Shown one piece after another: positions 53,413 to 62,315 of a stretch of DNA of 64,000 nucleotides. Source of the DNA: a bacterium (GTDB taxonomy: Bacteria; Bdellovibrionota; Bacteriovoracia; Bacteriovoracales; Bacteriovoracaceae); the NCBI GenBank assembly GCA_030425045.1, contig JAUHVL010000004.1, forward strand, positions 124,001-188,000, read 5' to 3'. Each line of letters begins with the position of its first letter. The first letter of the stretch is position 1. The notes under the pieces are model-generated. The model made no database searches and had not been told where the DNA came from. It was given only the letters and a program-made list of their open reading frames with translations. The translations under genes and the position numbers were made by a program.

Positions 53413-54467
53413 TTCTTAAATAGTTTAACAAATTCTCCATAACCTTGCTCATCTAATTTTTTGACCGGCACGAAACGCAACGCAGCCGAGTTTATACAAT
53501 ATCTTAAACCTGTAGGCTTTGGTCCATCATTAAAAACATGCCCCAAATGAGAGTCACCATGCTTTGAACGCACTTCTGTTCTAACCGTAAAAAGCTTACG
53601 ATCTTCTTTTTCAACAATATTGCTATTAACCAATGGTCTGGTAAATGAAGGCCATCCGGTACCTGATCTATATTTGTCTTTTGAACTAAAAAGAGGCTCT
53701 CCTGAAACAATATCAACATAAATTCCCTCTTTTTTATTATCCCAGTATTTGTTATCAAACGGTTTTTCCGTTCCATCTTCTTGAGTAATTTTGTACTGAA
53801 GTGGCGTGAGCTTACGCTTTAATTCTTCTTTGCTAGGTTTTGCATATTTTTTATTCTTTTTAATGAAAGGATCTTTGCTCCAATACTTATTAATAAAATC
53901 ATCCCTTCCGGATGCATTTCTATAATATTTATACTTTGTTGAGGTAATAAGATTTTTTTTGTAATAGTCCTGATGATAATCTTCTGCTGGATAAAACGTT
54001 GTAAAAGGAACAATTCTCGTTACAATTTTTTTAGGTAAAACCTTCTTGTTGTCTAGATAGTTTTTAGTTTTCTCAGATAACTCTCGCTCTTTTTCATTTC
54101 TATAGAAAATAGCCGTTGAATATTGAAATCCCCTATCGACAAACTGCCCTTCACCATCCGTTGGGTCAATATTTGTCCAAAACACGTGCAAAAGTTTTTC
54201 ATAGGAAATAATGTTTGCATCATATAAAACTTCCACAGCTTCAACGTGTTTCGTTTTTCCAGAAGCAACTTCTTTATAAGCAGGGTTTTTCTTTACTCCA
54301 CCGGCATAACCAGAAATAACTTCTTTAACGCCGTCCAGTTTTTCAAAGGGTGGCTCCATACACCAAAAGCATCCACCAGCGAACGTTGCTTTTTGCAGAT
54401 TTTCAGCTCTCACAAAAGAAGTAAATAATAGAAAAGTTACGATTATAAATTTTGATTTCATGGTCAT
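53409..54467 (-). CDS. msrAB: Exported bifunctional methionine sulfoxide reductase MsrA/MsrB
   Basis: Repairs oxidised methionine in envelope proteins. A signal peptide (about 20 residues, ending VRAEN) is followed by MsrA with [12 protein letters not shown] and the GYAGG segment. MsrB follows with [30 protein letters not shown] and the catalytic [12 protein letters not shown]. Both S and R epimers would be reduced. The start is placed at ATG 54467 because GAGGG lies six bases upstream. A fused exported MsrAB is known from Neisseria. Confidence 0.9.
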   Translation of the reverse strand: MTMKSKFIIVTFLLFTSFVRAENLQKATFAGGCFWCMEPPFEKLDGVKEVISGYAGGVKKNPAYKEVASGKTKHVEAVEVLYDANIISYEKLLHVFWTNIDPTDGEGQFVDRGFQYSTAIFYRNEKERELSEKTKNYLDNKKVLPKKIVTRIVPFTTFYPAEDYHQDYYKKNLITSTKYKYYRNASGRDDFINKYWSKDPFIKKNKKYAKPSKEELKRKLTPLQYKITQEDGTEKPFDNKYWDNKKEGIYVDIVSGEPLFSSKDKYRSGTGWPSFTRPLVNSNIVEKEDRKLFTVRTEVRSKHGDSHLGHVFNDGPKPTGLRYCINSAALRFVPVKKLDEQGYGEFVKLFKK

Positions 54468-54625
54468 ATTATACCCTCGCCCCAAATTGAAGTTTTCCAA
54501 GTATTGTCATTTTATTGTGAGTTCTTATGTCCGATTTTCCAAAAAGATCTCGAATTATTAGACACTTAGCATCTAAGCCATTGACTTTTAAGCATTTAAC
54601 TAGCTATAAACTCTTTTACCCATAC

Positions 54626-54702
54626 GCAGCCGTAGCTCAGCTGGATAGAGTATTTGACTACGAATCAAAGGGTCGCAGGTTCGAATCCTGCCGGCTGCGC
54701 CA
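54626..54702 (+). tRNA. tRNA-Arg (anticodon ACG)
   Basis: The acceptor stem GCAGCCG pairs with CGGCTGC, followed by discriminator G and an encoded CCA. The D-arm is AGCTCAGCTGGATAGAG, the anticodon loop CTACGAA has ACG, and the T-arm is GCAGGTTCGAATCCTGC. Total 77 nt. The A34 wobble base would be deaminated by TadA. Confidence 0.96.
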
Positions 54703-54788
54703 TCTCATAATTACGTTCCGGCTACGCCACTATTGCATTCCCTCCAAATTACTATAAATTAGATATAAATTCATTTCACGGAGGAAAT

Positions 54789-55082
54789 ATGAAAGTTCTT
54801 TTATCACTTATTTTGCTATATCTTTCCCTAGCAGCTCATTCAAAAGGTGAGATGTTTCAAAAGCGTAAAGACTTTAGAGTTTCACATATTGGAAAGAAAA
54901 TCTCTGTCATGCAAACCGCTCAATCGTGCTATCGTTCGGCAAGTGACAACAAGGCCATGAAAGCTTGTAATGAAGCGAAAAAAAGCTCTATGGAATCACT
55001 TAAAAAAGAAGGGGAAGCCTTTAAAAGCTCAATGAAAACTGAGAGAGAAAAAAGAAAAGCTGAAAAAAAATCTAAAAAATAG
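54789..55082 (+). CDS. Small exported Lys-rich protein
   Basis: A 97-residue product with a signal peptide (MKVLLSLILLYLSLAAHSKG). The mature part is basic and helical and ends in a Lys/Glu-rich tail (EREKRKAEKKSKK). Two cysteines (SCYRSAS, KACNEAKK) could pair. GGAGG precedes the ATG. A terminator follows. No family is recognised. Confidence 0.6.
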   Translation: MKVLLSLILLYLSLAAHSKGEMFQKRKDFRVSHIGKKISVMQTAQSCYRSASDNKAMKACNEAKKSSMESLKKEGEAFKSSMKTEREKRKAEKKSKK

Positions 55083-55093
55083 GCCCTAACATA

Positions 55094-55120
55094 CTGATAC
55101 CATTAAGTTGGTATCAGTTT
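55094..55120 (+). terminator. Intrinsic terminator
   Basis: CTGATACCA and TGGTATCAG form a perfect nine-pair stem with a six-base loop, followed by TTTGCCTTTT. It follows the small Lys-rich protein gene by 11 bases. Confidence 0.8.
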
Positions 55121-55207
55121 GCCTTTTCACTTTTTGAAATAAATCCATCCCTATAGTCATACCCTGTCTCCATCGATAATTTCTTGAAAGCCGAAAGGGA
55201 GAGGGTC

Positions 55208-55714
55208 ATGAAAATTTATTTTGCAGTCATTATCTTAAGTCTTATTATCAGCTCATCATATAAAACGTTCGGTCAAGAAATCGAAGGATCAAGTCAACTT
55301 GCTCCCGTTTGTTCGGAGCTCTCCTATGAAATGGTCAAAGACTGTTCAAATTCAACAAGTAACGACGGTGTCATTGGGTGTACATTTTCGAGAAAAATTA
55401 TTCCTTGTTCAACCGATAGAGCGGCCACATGTCACTTCGATTATACAGAAGTAAACTCTAATCAATTAGAAATTACTCTCAATGGAGAACGAGGTTACTT
55501 TCAATTTAATATAGCTAAAAATAAAATTTCACCAAAAGGCTTTAAATTAATAAGAACCACTCATAATGAATTTTGGTCAAAATCTATTATCGAAGTTCTC
55601 GTAAAACTAAATGGATCACTAGATCGCCCTGTAGAAGTTAAGGCGATTGAATATGAGAAAAATAAGTTAACTGGAAAAATTCAATACTCAGATAAAGTTC
55701 ATTGCCTATTTTAA
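55208..55714 (+). CDS. Exported protein of unknown function
   Basis: A product of about 168 residues beginning with a signal peptide (MKIYFAVIILSLIISSSYKTFGQ). The mature part contains six cysteines, with beta-rich stretches such as LEITLNGERGYFQFNIA and VEVKAIEYEKNKLTGKIQYS. No family is recognised. ATG 55208 is preferred over an upstream TTG because GGGAGAGGG precedes it and the signal peptide starts there. It abuts the convergent DUF1552 gene. Confidence 0.55.
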   Translation: MKIYFAVIILSLIISSSYKTFGQEIEGSSQLAPVCSELSYEMVKDCSNSTSNDGVIGCTFSRKIIPCSTDRAATCHFDYTEVNSNQLEITLNGERGYFQFNIAKNKISPKGFKLIRTTHNEFWSKSIIEVLVKLNGSLDRPVEVKAIEYEKNKLTGKIQYSDKVHCLF

Positions 55715-55715
55715 A

Positions 55716-57314
55716 TCAAGCCCCTCTTAAAAAACGAGGTAAAGCCGAATCCAGATTGGCTGTATTATAGTCTCTGTTAACTCTCGTAGCATCGGTTCCA
55801 AAATAGTCTCCATAACCAGTAAGAGTTCCCTTTCTATTTACCACTTCATAATCATTTGGTTGAAGGCCAACCGCTTGCATGAGAGATACCCACCAACGGT
55901 TCATCAAAATTCCACTCTTATTTAAGTTATCATTTTGAAGAGCTGTTCTTCTACCGTTAACAGTTCCATACTCGGCATGAATTATTTTTCCATGCTCTCT
56001 ATTTGAGTAGTCGATATAACGGCCAGTATGAATTCTTCCGCTGGCACCACCAAAAGTAATAATATGATTATTATGACTTGAATGAGTCATTGAACTTTCT
56101 GGCATTATATTTACGAGAGTATTATCAAGATAAGTTGTAGAACCATACTCAACCTGACTCAAGCTATTTAATAACTCTGCAGTAAAATGAATATGAAAAT
56201 TTTCAGCATGTGAAGTTAGCTCCGCTTGTTTGTTAGCAAAATCGTGAGCATGACCATGCCAATCATGTTGATTATTTCCAGCGACACTATTTAAATAACA
56301 ATTTACATCATAAGTAATAATCTTAGTTGCATTTGTTTTAATTGCAATGGCAGCTACTCTCGCAAAGTCTCTTGCAACATCAAAACGCTCCTGCTGACTA
56401 CTAATATTATAAGTATGCTTATCAATTAAATCCGCGTCGGTATAACCGATACTATTTCGAAAATTCGTATCACTTGCATAGTTATGCTGAAGCGCCACTC
56501 TTGATTCAAGCTCACTATACTCTTGCATAATTCGATCAATTTTATCTCTGTCTTCTTGTGATAAACTTGGGTCATTTCTCAGTGAGCGGTATTCATTCAA
56601 TACTCTATCAACGACTTTTTGCTCGGCCCTAAAGCTAACACCGATACCAAAAAGTTTTCTAAACATATCATAAGGTGTACCAGCAGTTGTTTGCTGAGAC
56701 GTAACCTCACCTGTTAAGCTCGTTGGTTGTAAAAATGTATAGGAAATTCTTCCTGAGTTTGTAATTGACCTAAAAGGCGGTGGATTTGTATAAAATCCCG
56801 GCGTGTAGGCCATAATCTGATCAATTGTCGGCATCTTTGTTAGACCTGTTTTTGATCCATTTGAGTTTGCATGAATATTACCAAGGGTTGCTCCTTGCTG
56901 ATGACCCAAGTAATGATCGATATCTAACCCTCTAATCAAATTCATTTGACTTAGGTAGGGATTAAGCGCTGCAGGTAAGGCCGCCGACAATCTATTTTGA
57001 CCGCCAATATTTGAAAGAAATTGATTTAAATTTCCATGTCTCATTAAGTGACTAGGTAACGATCCACTACCTCCAAAAATTTGGGTTGTCGCAAGCTTAT
57101 TTCCCTCTACCACAGCCGAGGGGTAAAACGTCGAGTTCCATAAACCACCATGGCCATATGTCGCTGAAATAAATCTCGTTTCATTGATTGCTTGAGCATA
57201 AGCTTTCTCACTTAAAAGAGAAGGCAAAAATGGTAATGATAAGGCGAAACCTGAAGCACTCCTTAAAAAAGTCCTTCTTGAAACTTTATCGTATTTTACG
57301 TTTTTCTTACTCAT
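55716..57314 (-). CDS. Tat-exported DUF1552-family protein
   Basis: A 532-residue protein with a twin-arginine signal (SRRTFLRSASGFALSLPFLP, then an AYA-like cleavage site). The family-like regions include ATYGHGGLWNSTFYP, LIRGLDIDHYLGHQQGATLG, MPTIDQIMAYTPGF and NQHDWHGHAHDF. DUF1552 proteins in planctomycetes, myxobacteria and Bdellovibrionota are paired with DUF1592/DUF1588 cytochrome-like proteins, as here, with only two bases between the genes. Function unknown. Tat export suggests folding with a cofactor or metal in the cytoplasm. Confidence 0.8.
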   Translation of the reverse strand: MSKKNVKYDKVSRRTFLRSASGFALSLPFLPSLLSEKAYAQAINETRFISATYGHGGLWNSTFYPSAVVEGNKLATTQIFGGSGSLPSHLMRHGNLNQFLSNIGGQNRLSAALPAALNPYLSQMNLIRGLDIDHYLGHQQGATLGNIHANSNGSKTGLTKMPTIDQIMAYTPGFYTNPPPFRSITNSGRISYTFLQPTSLTGEVTSQQTTAGTPYDMFRKLFGIGVSFRAEQKVVDRVLNEYRSLRNDPSLSQEDRDKIDRIMQEYSELESRVALQHNYASDTNFRNSIGYTDADLIDKHTYNISSQQERFDVARDFARVAAIAIKTNATKIITYDVNCYLNSVAGNNQHDWHGHAHDFANKQAELTSHAENFHIHFTAELLNSLSQVEYGSTTYLDNTLVNIMPESSMTHSSHNNHIITFGGASGRIHTGRYIDYSNREHGKIIHAEYGTVNGRRTALQNDNLNKSGILMNRWWVSLMQAVGLQPNDYEVVNRKGTLTGYGDYFGTDATRVNRDYNTANLDSALPRFLRGA

Positions 57315-57316
57315 AA

Positions 57317-60300
57317 TTACCTCAATCTTCTCATTTTAAAAGAAGGGTGTTTTACAACTTCAGTAAATGTATCTAATAAATTACCGTTTCTTGATTTTAG
57401 ATAAACTTGCTCTTGTACACATTGGTCAACAGGGTTACTTCCGTCTCGACCATGAGAATAGACAAATAGTTTTTTAGCAAAACAGGCATGGGCCTTCCCA
57501 TCTTGTGCAAGGACAGTTGAGAATTCAATAGGACTATTAACTACTGTACCAGGACTTCCAGAGTCGATCATTGGATCAATACCCGTAGATGGAATTGAAA
57601 CATTATGAAATCCCCCACTTTCTGTAATTTCTGATGTTCTAAAAATCGCATTTGGTCCATATACTTCAAAGATGTTTCCGAGAGGATTAATAAGAGCGTG
57701 ACAACCCATACAAGTTGGATCTTGTACTTTTGTATTAAATCTCTCTAATGTCGATTTAGTATGATCTCTAGGAGGCGGGGCCAGCGCAACTAATTGCTGT
57801 TGTACTGTTAAAACATTTTCAGGCGGTGTTAAAGTATCACAAAGAATTTCTTCACGAATCTTTGCTCCTTTAGAAATTGGGTTCGTCGTTGTACCACCAG
57901 TAAAATTCATAACAACTCTCGTAAGAAGACCTGAGTATTTCGTGTTATCAAGCCTACCAAAGTTCTCAGTTGTGAGAGGAGTTACTTTATAAATAGAAGC
58001 CAATGTTCTATCGGAAGTAAAATACTTGTCTGTTGTTAAAACATCTGAAAATGTTCCTTGTGTTGAGAACATATGGTAACTAAAGAGATCATACACTTCA
58101 TCTTTTTGCGCCTGAACAAAGGCATTTGCATCTCTATAATCTCTAAAAGGAAGAATACCAGCATCTGTTTGAAGTTGTTGTTTCCAGCCATTATTCATCC
58201 AACCAAAGTTTCTGGCTTTTTTACTTAAATGATAATTCTGATCAATGAATGATTTAAAAGCATGAGAAAAGTTCCCCGCTTTAGTTACAGTCAACTTACT
58301 CGCTGGCATACCAAAATCTTTATTAATCATATGAGTAATAACATCATTAAATTGAGCTGCCGAAGCATCGTGATTAAGATGTCCGCTCGCTGCAAAATTT
58401 AATAACGTTTGATCGGGATGCCTTTTCCAAAAGAAATAAGACAGCTTATTAGCAAGCTGATGAGGTGTTAAATAATGATACCCCGGTCGTCCTGGAACCT
58501 GAGGTCCAAGCTCATTCGTATGAAATAAAAAGTGATTCGACTGCAGCATCTGACTAAGGAAATTACGAAGCGCTCTTGCTGGAGTTTCTGATGCTATTTC
58601 ATTTTGATAATCTGTATAGAAATCATCTCTCATCTGCTGAGTAGCAGGCTTTCTAAATATTTTCAATGAAAGTTGATCAAATGCTGTATCAAAACATGAC
58701 CTATTCATATTTTGTACACCTCGACTTGAATTACATAAACAGCTATAGGCAGCAGAATTCACAATATTTTGCAGTCCGCTTCGACAACGGCTCCCTCCCT
58801 CCGTCATATAGTTCGCCATTTCATTGGCCGTATCAAAATAAGCAATAAGAGAGTTGGCATTAATACGGTTATCTTCGGAATCAAAATATTTACCGTCATC
58901 TGAAGGAATTAAGTTAATTTCTCCATGGATAAAACCTTCCCATGAACCAGATCCACCGATTTCCCATATAAGATGATAAATTGTTCCTCTAATTTCTTCT
59001 TTACTTAGTCTTTTCAAAGAAGGAGTCACTGGCAACTCAGCATTTTCGTTACACGAAAAAGGAGTATTACTCGCAACGTTTCTTGATGGAGGTGTTAAAC
59101 CTTCAACCCATACTTTTAAGTTATCATAGTGCTGTTGACTCCAATTCGTTCCGCCAATAGGCATATTAGAGTTAGCTCCACCATGACCAATAGTTCTTGC
59201 TAAGAGAAGTGAGTTAGCTGGATCATTTGAGTTATAATATTTAGAGTTTAAGAATTCATCCTCATCGGCAAAATCAATATCATGCTGAGATGCAAACCCA
59301 CCTGAACCATGACAATTCAAACAACTTCCCTGAATAAGCGCAATTCCATTTGTGGGAATTGGCTGTGGTGCTGGCTGATTCACGGTACAAGAAGAATGAA
59401 TAAACGAGCCTGTGAAATTACTAAAAGATCCATTGGTACACGTTCTTGTTTGTGTTTCAGATACACAGTTTGCCGGAGCTGTTACAGAAGAACTTTGATA
59501 ACGTGTTCTTGTCTCAGTTTGACCATGTCGAATACTTCCACAATTTAATGCTGGTTGAACAGAACATGAATCGAACTGAAAACTGCCCGAGTAATTAGTA
59601 AAACTTCCGTTATTACATGTTCTTGATTGTCTCTCTGATGTACAAGTCGAACCAAAAGGCACAATCATTGCTTGATAACGAGTTCTCGATTGTGTTTGAT
59701 TATGGGCCACATTTCCACAGTTTGCTGCTGGATCGACAGAACAACTTGTTTGATTAAATGTTCCTGAAAAGCTTGATAGCTGGCCATTATTACAAGTTCT
59801 CGTTTGCATTTCAGACTGACAAGTTTGTCCAAATGGTACCGTTGCCGTTTGAAACATAATTCTACTATCAGTATCACCATGGGCGACATTTCCACAATTA
59901 GCAGGAGGCAGCACTATACAACTACTATTTGTAAATGTTCCCGAGTAAGCAGAGAAAATTCCGTTTTGACATGTTCTTCTTTGTGTTTCTGATTCACAAG
60001 TATTTCCATGTGGAACAGAAGAAGTTCTAAACATTGTTCTCGACTGTGTTTGACCATCAGAAAAGTTTCCACAACTCGCAGGTTGAGAAACAGAACATGA
60101 ATTAAAATTAAATGTTCCACTGAAGCTAGTAAAATTACCATTCACACACGTTCTCGTTTGAGTTTCACTTACACAAGTTGACCCAAAGGGAACTGTTGAT
60201 GTTTGATACATTGTTCTTGATTGAGTTTGTCCACTGGCTAAGTTTCCACAACTAGCCGCTTGCTGAACAACACAACTCGCTTGAGTAAAGGTTCCAGAGA

Positions 60301-61141
60301 AATTTGTAAATGTACCATTATTACAAATTCGCGTTTGTACTTCTGACATACAAGTTCCACCAAAAGGAACCGATGCCGATTGAAATCTTTTTCTTCTATC
60401 AAGTCCGCCATGAGGAGTATTCCCACAACTTGCAGGGGCCCTCACACTACAGCTTGAAAATAAATATGAACCTGAATACTCGCTAAAAGATCCATTATCA
60501 CAAGTACGAGTTTGTACTTCTGAAACACATGCACCACCAAAAGGAACATCTGCATCTCGATACATTATTCTACTTTCATTCATGCCATGACCGACATTCC
60601 CACAGTCTCTATTAGCAGGGGTTAACGAAAAAACCCAATTGGCCACTGCTTGAAACTCTGCTCTATCAAATGTTTGTGAGTTTAAATTTAAAGGCATATT
60701 CGAGTTTGCAGAGTTACCTGGATAGTGAATTAATCTATTAACAATTTTTGAAGCATCCATATCACCAGGAACAATCAATCCTGCCGGAGTTCTACTTAGC
60801 CACTCGTTTTCATCAGAGTTACGATCGACTCCCCAACTCAAACTGCCTCCATTGGCATGGCAATTTAAACATCGGCTATCAAATACACTTTTTGCTTGAG
60901 CAAAAAGACTCACAGGAACAGGTGTTGGTGTAGGCGGACTTGGCCTAGGCGTTGGAGCAGGATTATCGTTTTGATTATTATTACTTTGCTCTTTATCTGA
61001 TTGAATTTTATCGGCTAAATCTTCAAACTCGACTTCTGTTTCTTCAATTTCTTCTTTATCAACTGGAGCAGGAATACATCCAACAGTCGCAAAGCCGATT
61101 AAGACAACAAGAACTCTAAATATATGTAATTTCGACTGCAT
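57317..61141 (-). CDS. DUF1592/DUF1588-type multidomain protein with heme-like motifs and cysteine repeats
   Basis: A 1274-residue exported protein. A signal with a possible lipid-anchor Cys22 (TVGCIPA) and a proline-rich linker (about 61-77) come first. CxxCH motif 1 is CLNCHANGG at Cys91. Seven repeats of about 59 residues span about 178-592, then CxxCH motif 2 (CLNCHGSGG, about 612). The C-terminal half has the DUF1587/1595/1592/1588/1585 order, with CxxCH motif 3 (CMGCHALINPLG) near 1142. These regions match planctomycete-type cytochrome-like proteins. Three c-type hemes are possible. Substrate unknown; partner of the DUF1552 protein. Confidence 0.8.
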   Translation of the reverse strand: MQSKLHIFRVLVVLIGFATVGCIPAPVDKEEIEETEVEFEDLADKIQSDKEQSNNNQNDNPAPTPRPSPPTPTPVPVSLFAQAKSVFDSRCLNCHANGGSLSWGVDRNSDENEWLSRTPAGLIVPGDMDASKIVNRLIHYPGNSANSNMPLNLNSQTFDRAEFQAVANWVFSLTPANRDCGNVGHGMNESRIMYRDADVPFGGACVSEVQTRTCDNGSFSEYSGSYLFSSCSVRAPASCGNTPHGGLDRRKRFQSASVPFGGTCMSEVQTRICNNGTFTNFSGTFTQASCVVQQAASCGNLASGQTQSRTMYQTSTVPFGSTCVSETQTRTCVNGNFTSFSGTFNFNSCSVSQPASCGNFSDGQTQSRTMFRTSSVPHGNTCESETQRRTCQNGIFSAYSGTFTNSSCIVLPPANCGNVAHGDTDSRIMFQTATVPFGQTCQSEMQTRTCNNGQLSSFSGTFNQTSCSVDPAANCGNVAHNQTQSRTRYQAMIVPFGSTCTSERQSRTCNNGSFTNYSGSFQFDSCSVQPALNCGSIRHGQTETRTRYQSSSVTAPANCVSETQTRTCTNGSFSNFTGSFIHSSCTVNQPAPQPIPTNGIALIQGSCLNCHGSGGFASQHDIDFADEDEFLNSKYYNSNDPANSLLLARTIGHGGANSNMPIGGTNWSQQHYDNLKVWVEGLTPPSRNVASNTPFSCNENAELPVTPSLKRLSKEEIRGTIYHLIWEIGGSGSWEGFIHGEINLIPSDDGKYFDSEDNRINANSLIAYFDTANEMANYMTEGGSRCRSGLQNIVNSAAYSCLCNSSRGVQNMNRSCFDTAFDQLSLKIFRKPATQQMRDDFYTDYQNEIASETPARALRNFLSQMLQSNHFLFHTNELGPQVPGRPGYHYLTPHQLANKLSYFFWKRHPDQTLLNFAASGHLNHDASAAQFNDVITHMINKDFGMPASKLTVTKAGNFSHAFKSFIDQNYHLSKKARNFGWMNNGWKQQLQTDAGILPFRDYRDANAFVQAQKDEVYDLFSYHMFSTQGTFSDVLTTDKYFTSDRTLASIYKVTPLTTENFGRLDNTKYSGLLTRVVMNFTGGTTTNPISKGAKIREEILCDTLTPPENVLTVQQQLVALAPPPRDHTKSTLERFNTKVQDPTCMGCHALINPLGNIFEVYGPNAIFRTSEITESGGFHNVSIPSTGIDPMIDSGSPGTVVNSPIEFSTVLAQDGKAHACFAKKLFVYSHGRDGSNPVDQCVQEQVYLKSRNGNLLDTFTEVVKHPSFKMRRLR
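59360..60610 (-). repeat. Seven tandem 59-codon cysteine-rich repeats within the DUF1592-family gene
   Basis: Seven consecutive units follow the pattern CGN-x2-HG-x2-QSR-x-(Y/F)Q, then VPFG-x-TC-x-SE-x-QTRTC-x-NG-x-F, then SG(T/S)F and a closing SCSV. Each unit holds four cysteines, enough for two disulfides. The DNA units are about 177 bp and clearly related but not identical. The last unit loses the VPFG motif. Confidence 0.9.
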
Positions 61142-61175
61142 AGCGCCCCACCCATAGTATTAATCTCTTACCAAA

Positions 61176-61181
61176 ATTATA
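61176..61181 (-). promoter_or_regulatory. Consensus -10 box upstream of the DUF1592-family gene
   Basis: A perfect TATAAT on the minus strand lies 35 bases upstream of the start codon, but no good -35 hexamer is spaced correctly. GGTGGGG serves as ribosome binding site. The gene may therefore have its own weak or activated promoter. Confidence 0.35.
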
Positions 61182-61240
61182 TTAGCAGCTGATCAAACTT
61201 GAGCTTAATACTTTGTTAAAGGAGACTAACCGATTGAAAT

Positions 61241-61265
61241 CAAAACAAAAAACGCACTTTGCGTT
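61241..61265 (-). terminator. Intrinsic terminator upstream of the DUF1592-family gene
   Basis: On the minus strand AACGCA and TGCGTT form a perfect six-pair stem with an AAG loop, followed by TTTTGTTTTG. It lies 100 bases before the coding sequence and on the same strand, where a terminator is unexpected. Confidence 0.6.
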
Positions 61266-61331
61266 CTGAGAATACGCCATATGCTTTTGGCAGCTTGAAC
61301 ATAAACAACTGAAATTGCTGATGTTAAATCT
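61245..61331 (-). ncRNA. Candidate small RNA or attenuated leader, about 87 nt
   Basis: The unit is bounded by a promoter candidate (61365-61338) and an intrinsic terminator (61265-61241) on the minus strand. No convincing coding frame is present. It may be an independent small RNA, or the terminated leader of the DUF1592/DUF1552 operon whose readthrough is regulated. Confidence 0.4.
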
Positions 61332-61337
61332 GCTTAA

Positions 61338-61365
61338 AATATAGCTTGAAACTAACTTTGCACAA
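61338..61365 (-). promoter_or_regulatory. Promoter candidate of the small RNA or leader
   Basis: TTGTGC (61365-61360) and TATATT (61343-61338) on the minus strand are separated by 16 bases. The predicted start is near 61331. The -10 box matches consensus at five of six positions; the -35 box only in TTG. Confidence 0.4.
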
Positions 61366-61520
61366 CGGGTTTTCAAAAACTTAGACTATCCCAAGGGCGA
61401 ATCAATAATTCTTTGTATAAAGACAAAACACCCATTTATCATTTTTTCAAAAAGAGCTTTTGCGCACCTTACCCGTCTATACTCAAGAAATATATTTTAG
61501 TTTTTTTTGAGGAGTATGTT

Positions 61521-61991
61521 TTGAAATCTCTCTTAATCGCTATTAGTTTTGTTTTTTTATCAAGCTCATTTGCTCAAAAGATAGCACATCCCGATGCAGA
61601 AGTTGGTTACAACGGGCAGAATTACAAGTTTTATATTTATGCAGAAGGTGTTGTTATCCATGAAAAAAGATCTCAACGAGAAGAGTTCAGAAGATGGAAT
61701 CTTGGTAAAATGGGAAAAGACTTTTTTGTCATCGGTGAAGAAAGCTTTCGTGAAGTTCAAACAGGTTTTTGTGAACTAGACATTACAGAAAGAACAGACG
61801 GCTTTTACACTTTTCTTTATTCCTACACGAAGAAAAGAAGAATTAGCTTTCGCCCCAAAGTGGTTTCGATTGAGGAAGAAGGCGGCTGTATGGCCATTCT
61901 CTTTGATTTTGAAAATAGTAATAGCTATTCCATTACTCCGGCGAATAATGACAGAGGAATGCTTGATCTGCTTTATGAAATTACTGAATAA
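61521..61991 (+). CDS. Exported protein of unknown function
   Basis: A product of about 156 residues. The start is placed at TTG 61521 because GAGGAG lies six bases upstream and the translation then opens with a signal peptide (KSLLIAISFVFLSSSFAQ). A longer frame opening at 61413 has no ribosome binding site and would bury the signal peptide. The mature protein is beta-rich with two cysteines (TGFCELDI, GGCMAILF). No family is recognised. Confidence 0.55.
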   Translation: MKSLLIAISFVFLSSSFAQKIAHPDAEVGYNGQNYKFYIYAEGVVIHEKRSQREEFRRWNLGKMGKDFFVIGEESFREVQTGFCELDITERTDGFYTFLYSYTKKRRISFRPKVVSIEEEGGCMAILFDFENSNSYSITPANNDRGMLDLLYEITE

Positions 61992-62076
61992 TTCAAACTG
62001 ATTTACTTAAATGGATATGTTTCATTTTTGAAATTTAACATATTTTTGATGATCCTATAAAAACGTCCCTGTTTTT

Positions 62077-62201
62077 AGACATTTAAAATGCTCCCGTCGT
62101 GGTCGCACCCACTTCGTGGGCAAGTTTTAAACATCCTTTTTTTAAATAGGAGATGACCAATACTTGCCCGAAGGCTCGGGGCAGGATGACCCGATATTGG
62201 T
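62077..62201. other. Noncoding segment with several competing helices
   Basis: The gap 61992-62315 has no supported gene. It contains CCCAC/GTGGG (62108-62120), GGGCAAGT (62118-62125) complementary to ACTTGCCC (62162-62169), and TGCCCGA with TCGGGGCA (62165-62183). TCGGG with CCCGA (62176-62194) and an outer ACCAATA/TATTGGT pair (62156-62201) complete the set. Several of these exclude each other. The strand and function are unknown. Confidence 0.4.
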
Positions 62202-62315
62202 TATCGCAAAACATGGAAGTTTTATTTTATTTTTTGTTAATATTTGGAGCTTAATAAATGTTACTAGTTTACGACGAAAACTTATCTTCAATTAAGGGGA
62301 TCAGTTTATGAATAA

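Noticed and set aside
54527-54757. An open frame of about 76 codons on the plus strand across the tRNA-Arg
   Set aside because: The middle of the frame is the tRNA itself; no ribosome site or signal, so it is a shadow.
59360-60610. Repeat array considered as a CRISPR-like array
   Set aside because: Units are about 177 bp, diverged, in frame and coding; there are no short identical repeats with unique spacers, and no cas genes are present.
58666-60933. Several short frames on both strands across the repeat block
   Set aside because: They arise from the repeated DNA of the large minus-strand gene and recur in the same register in each unit.
61182-61376. A 64-codon minus-strand frame upstream of the DUF1592-family gene
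   Set aside because: It starts at a non-ATG codon upstream of the promoter candidate and reads through the terminator hairpin; the RNA interpretation fits better.
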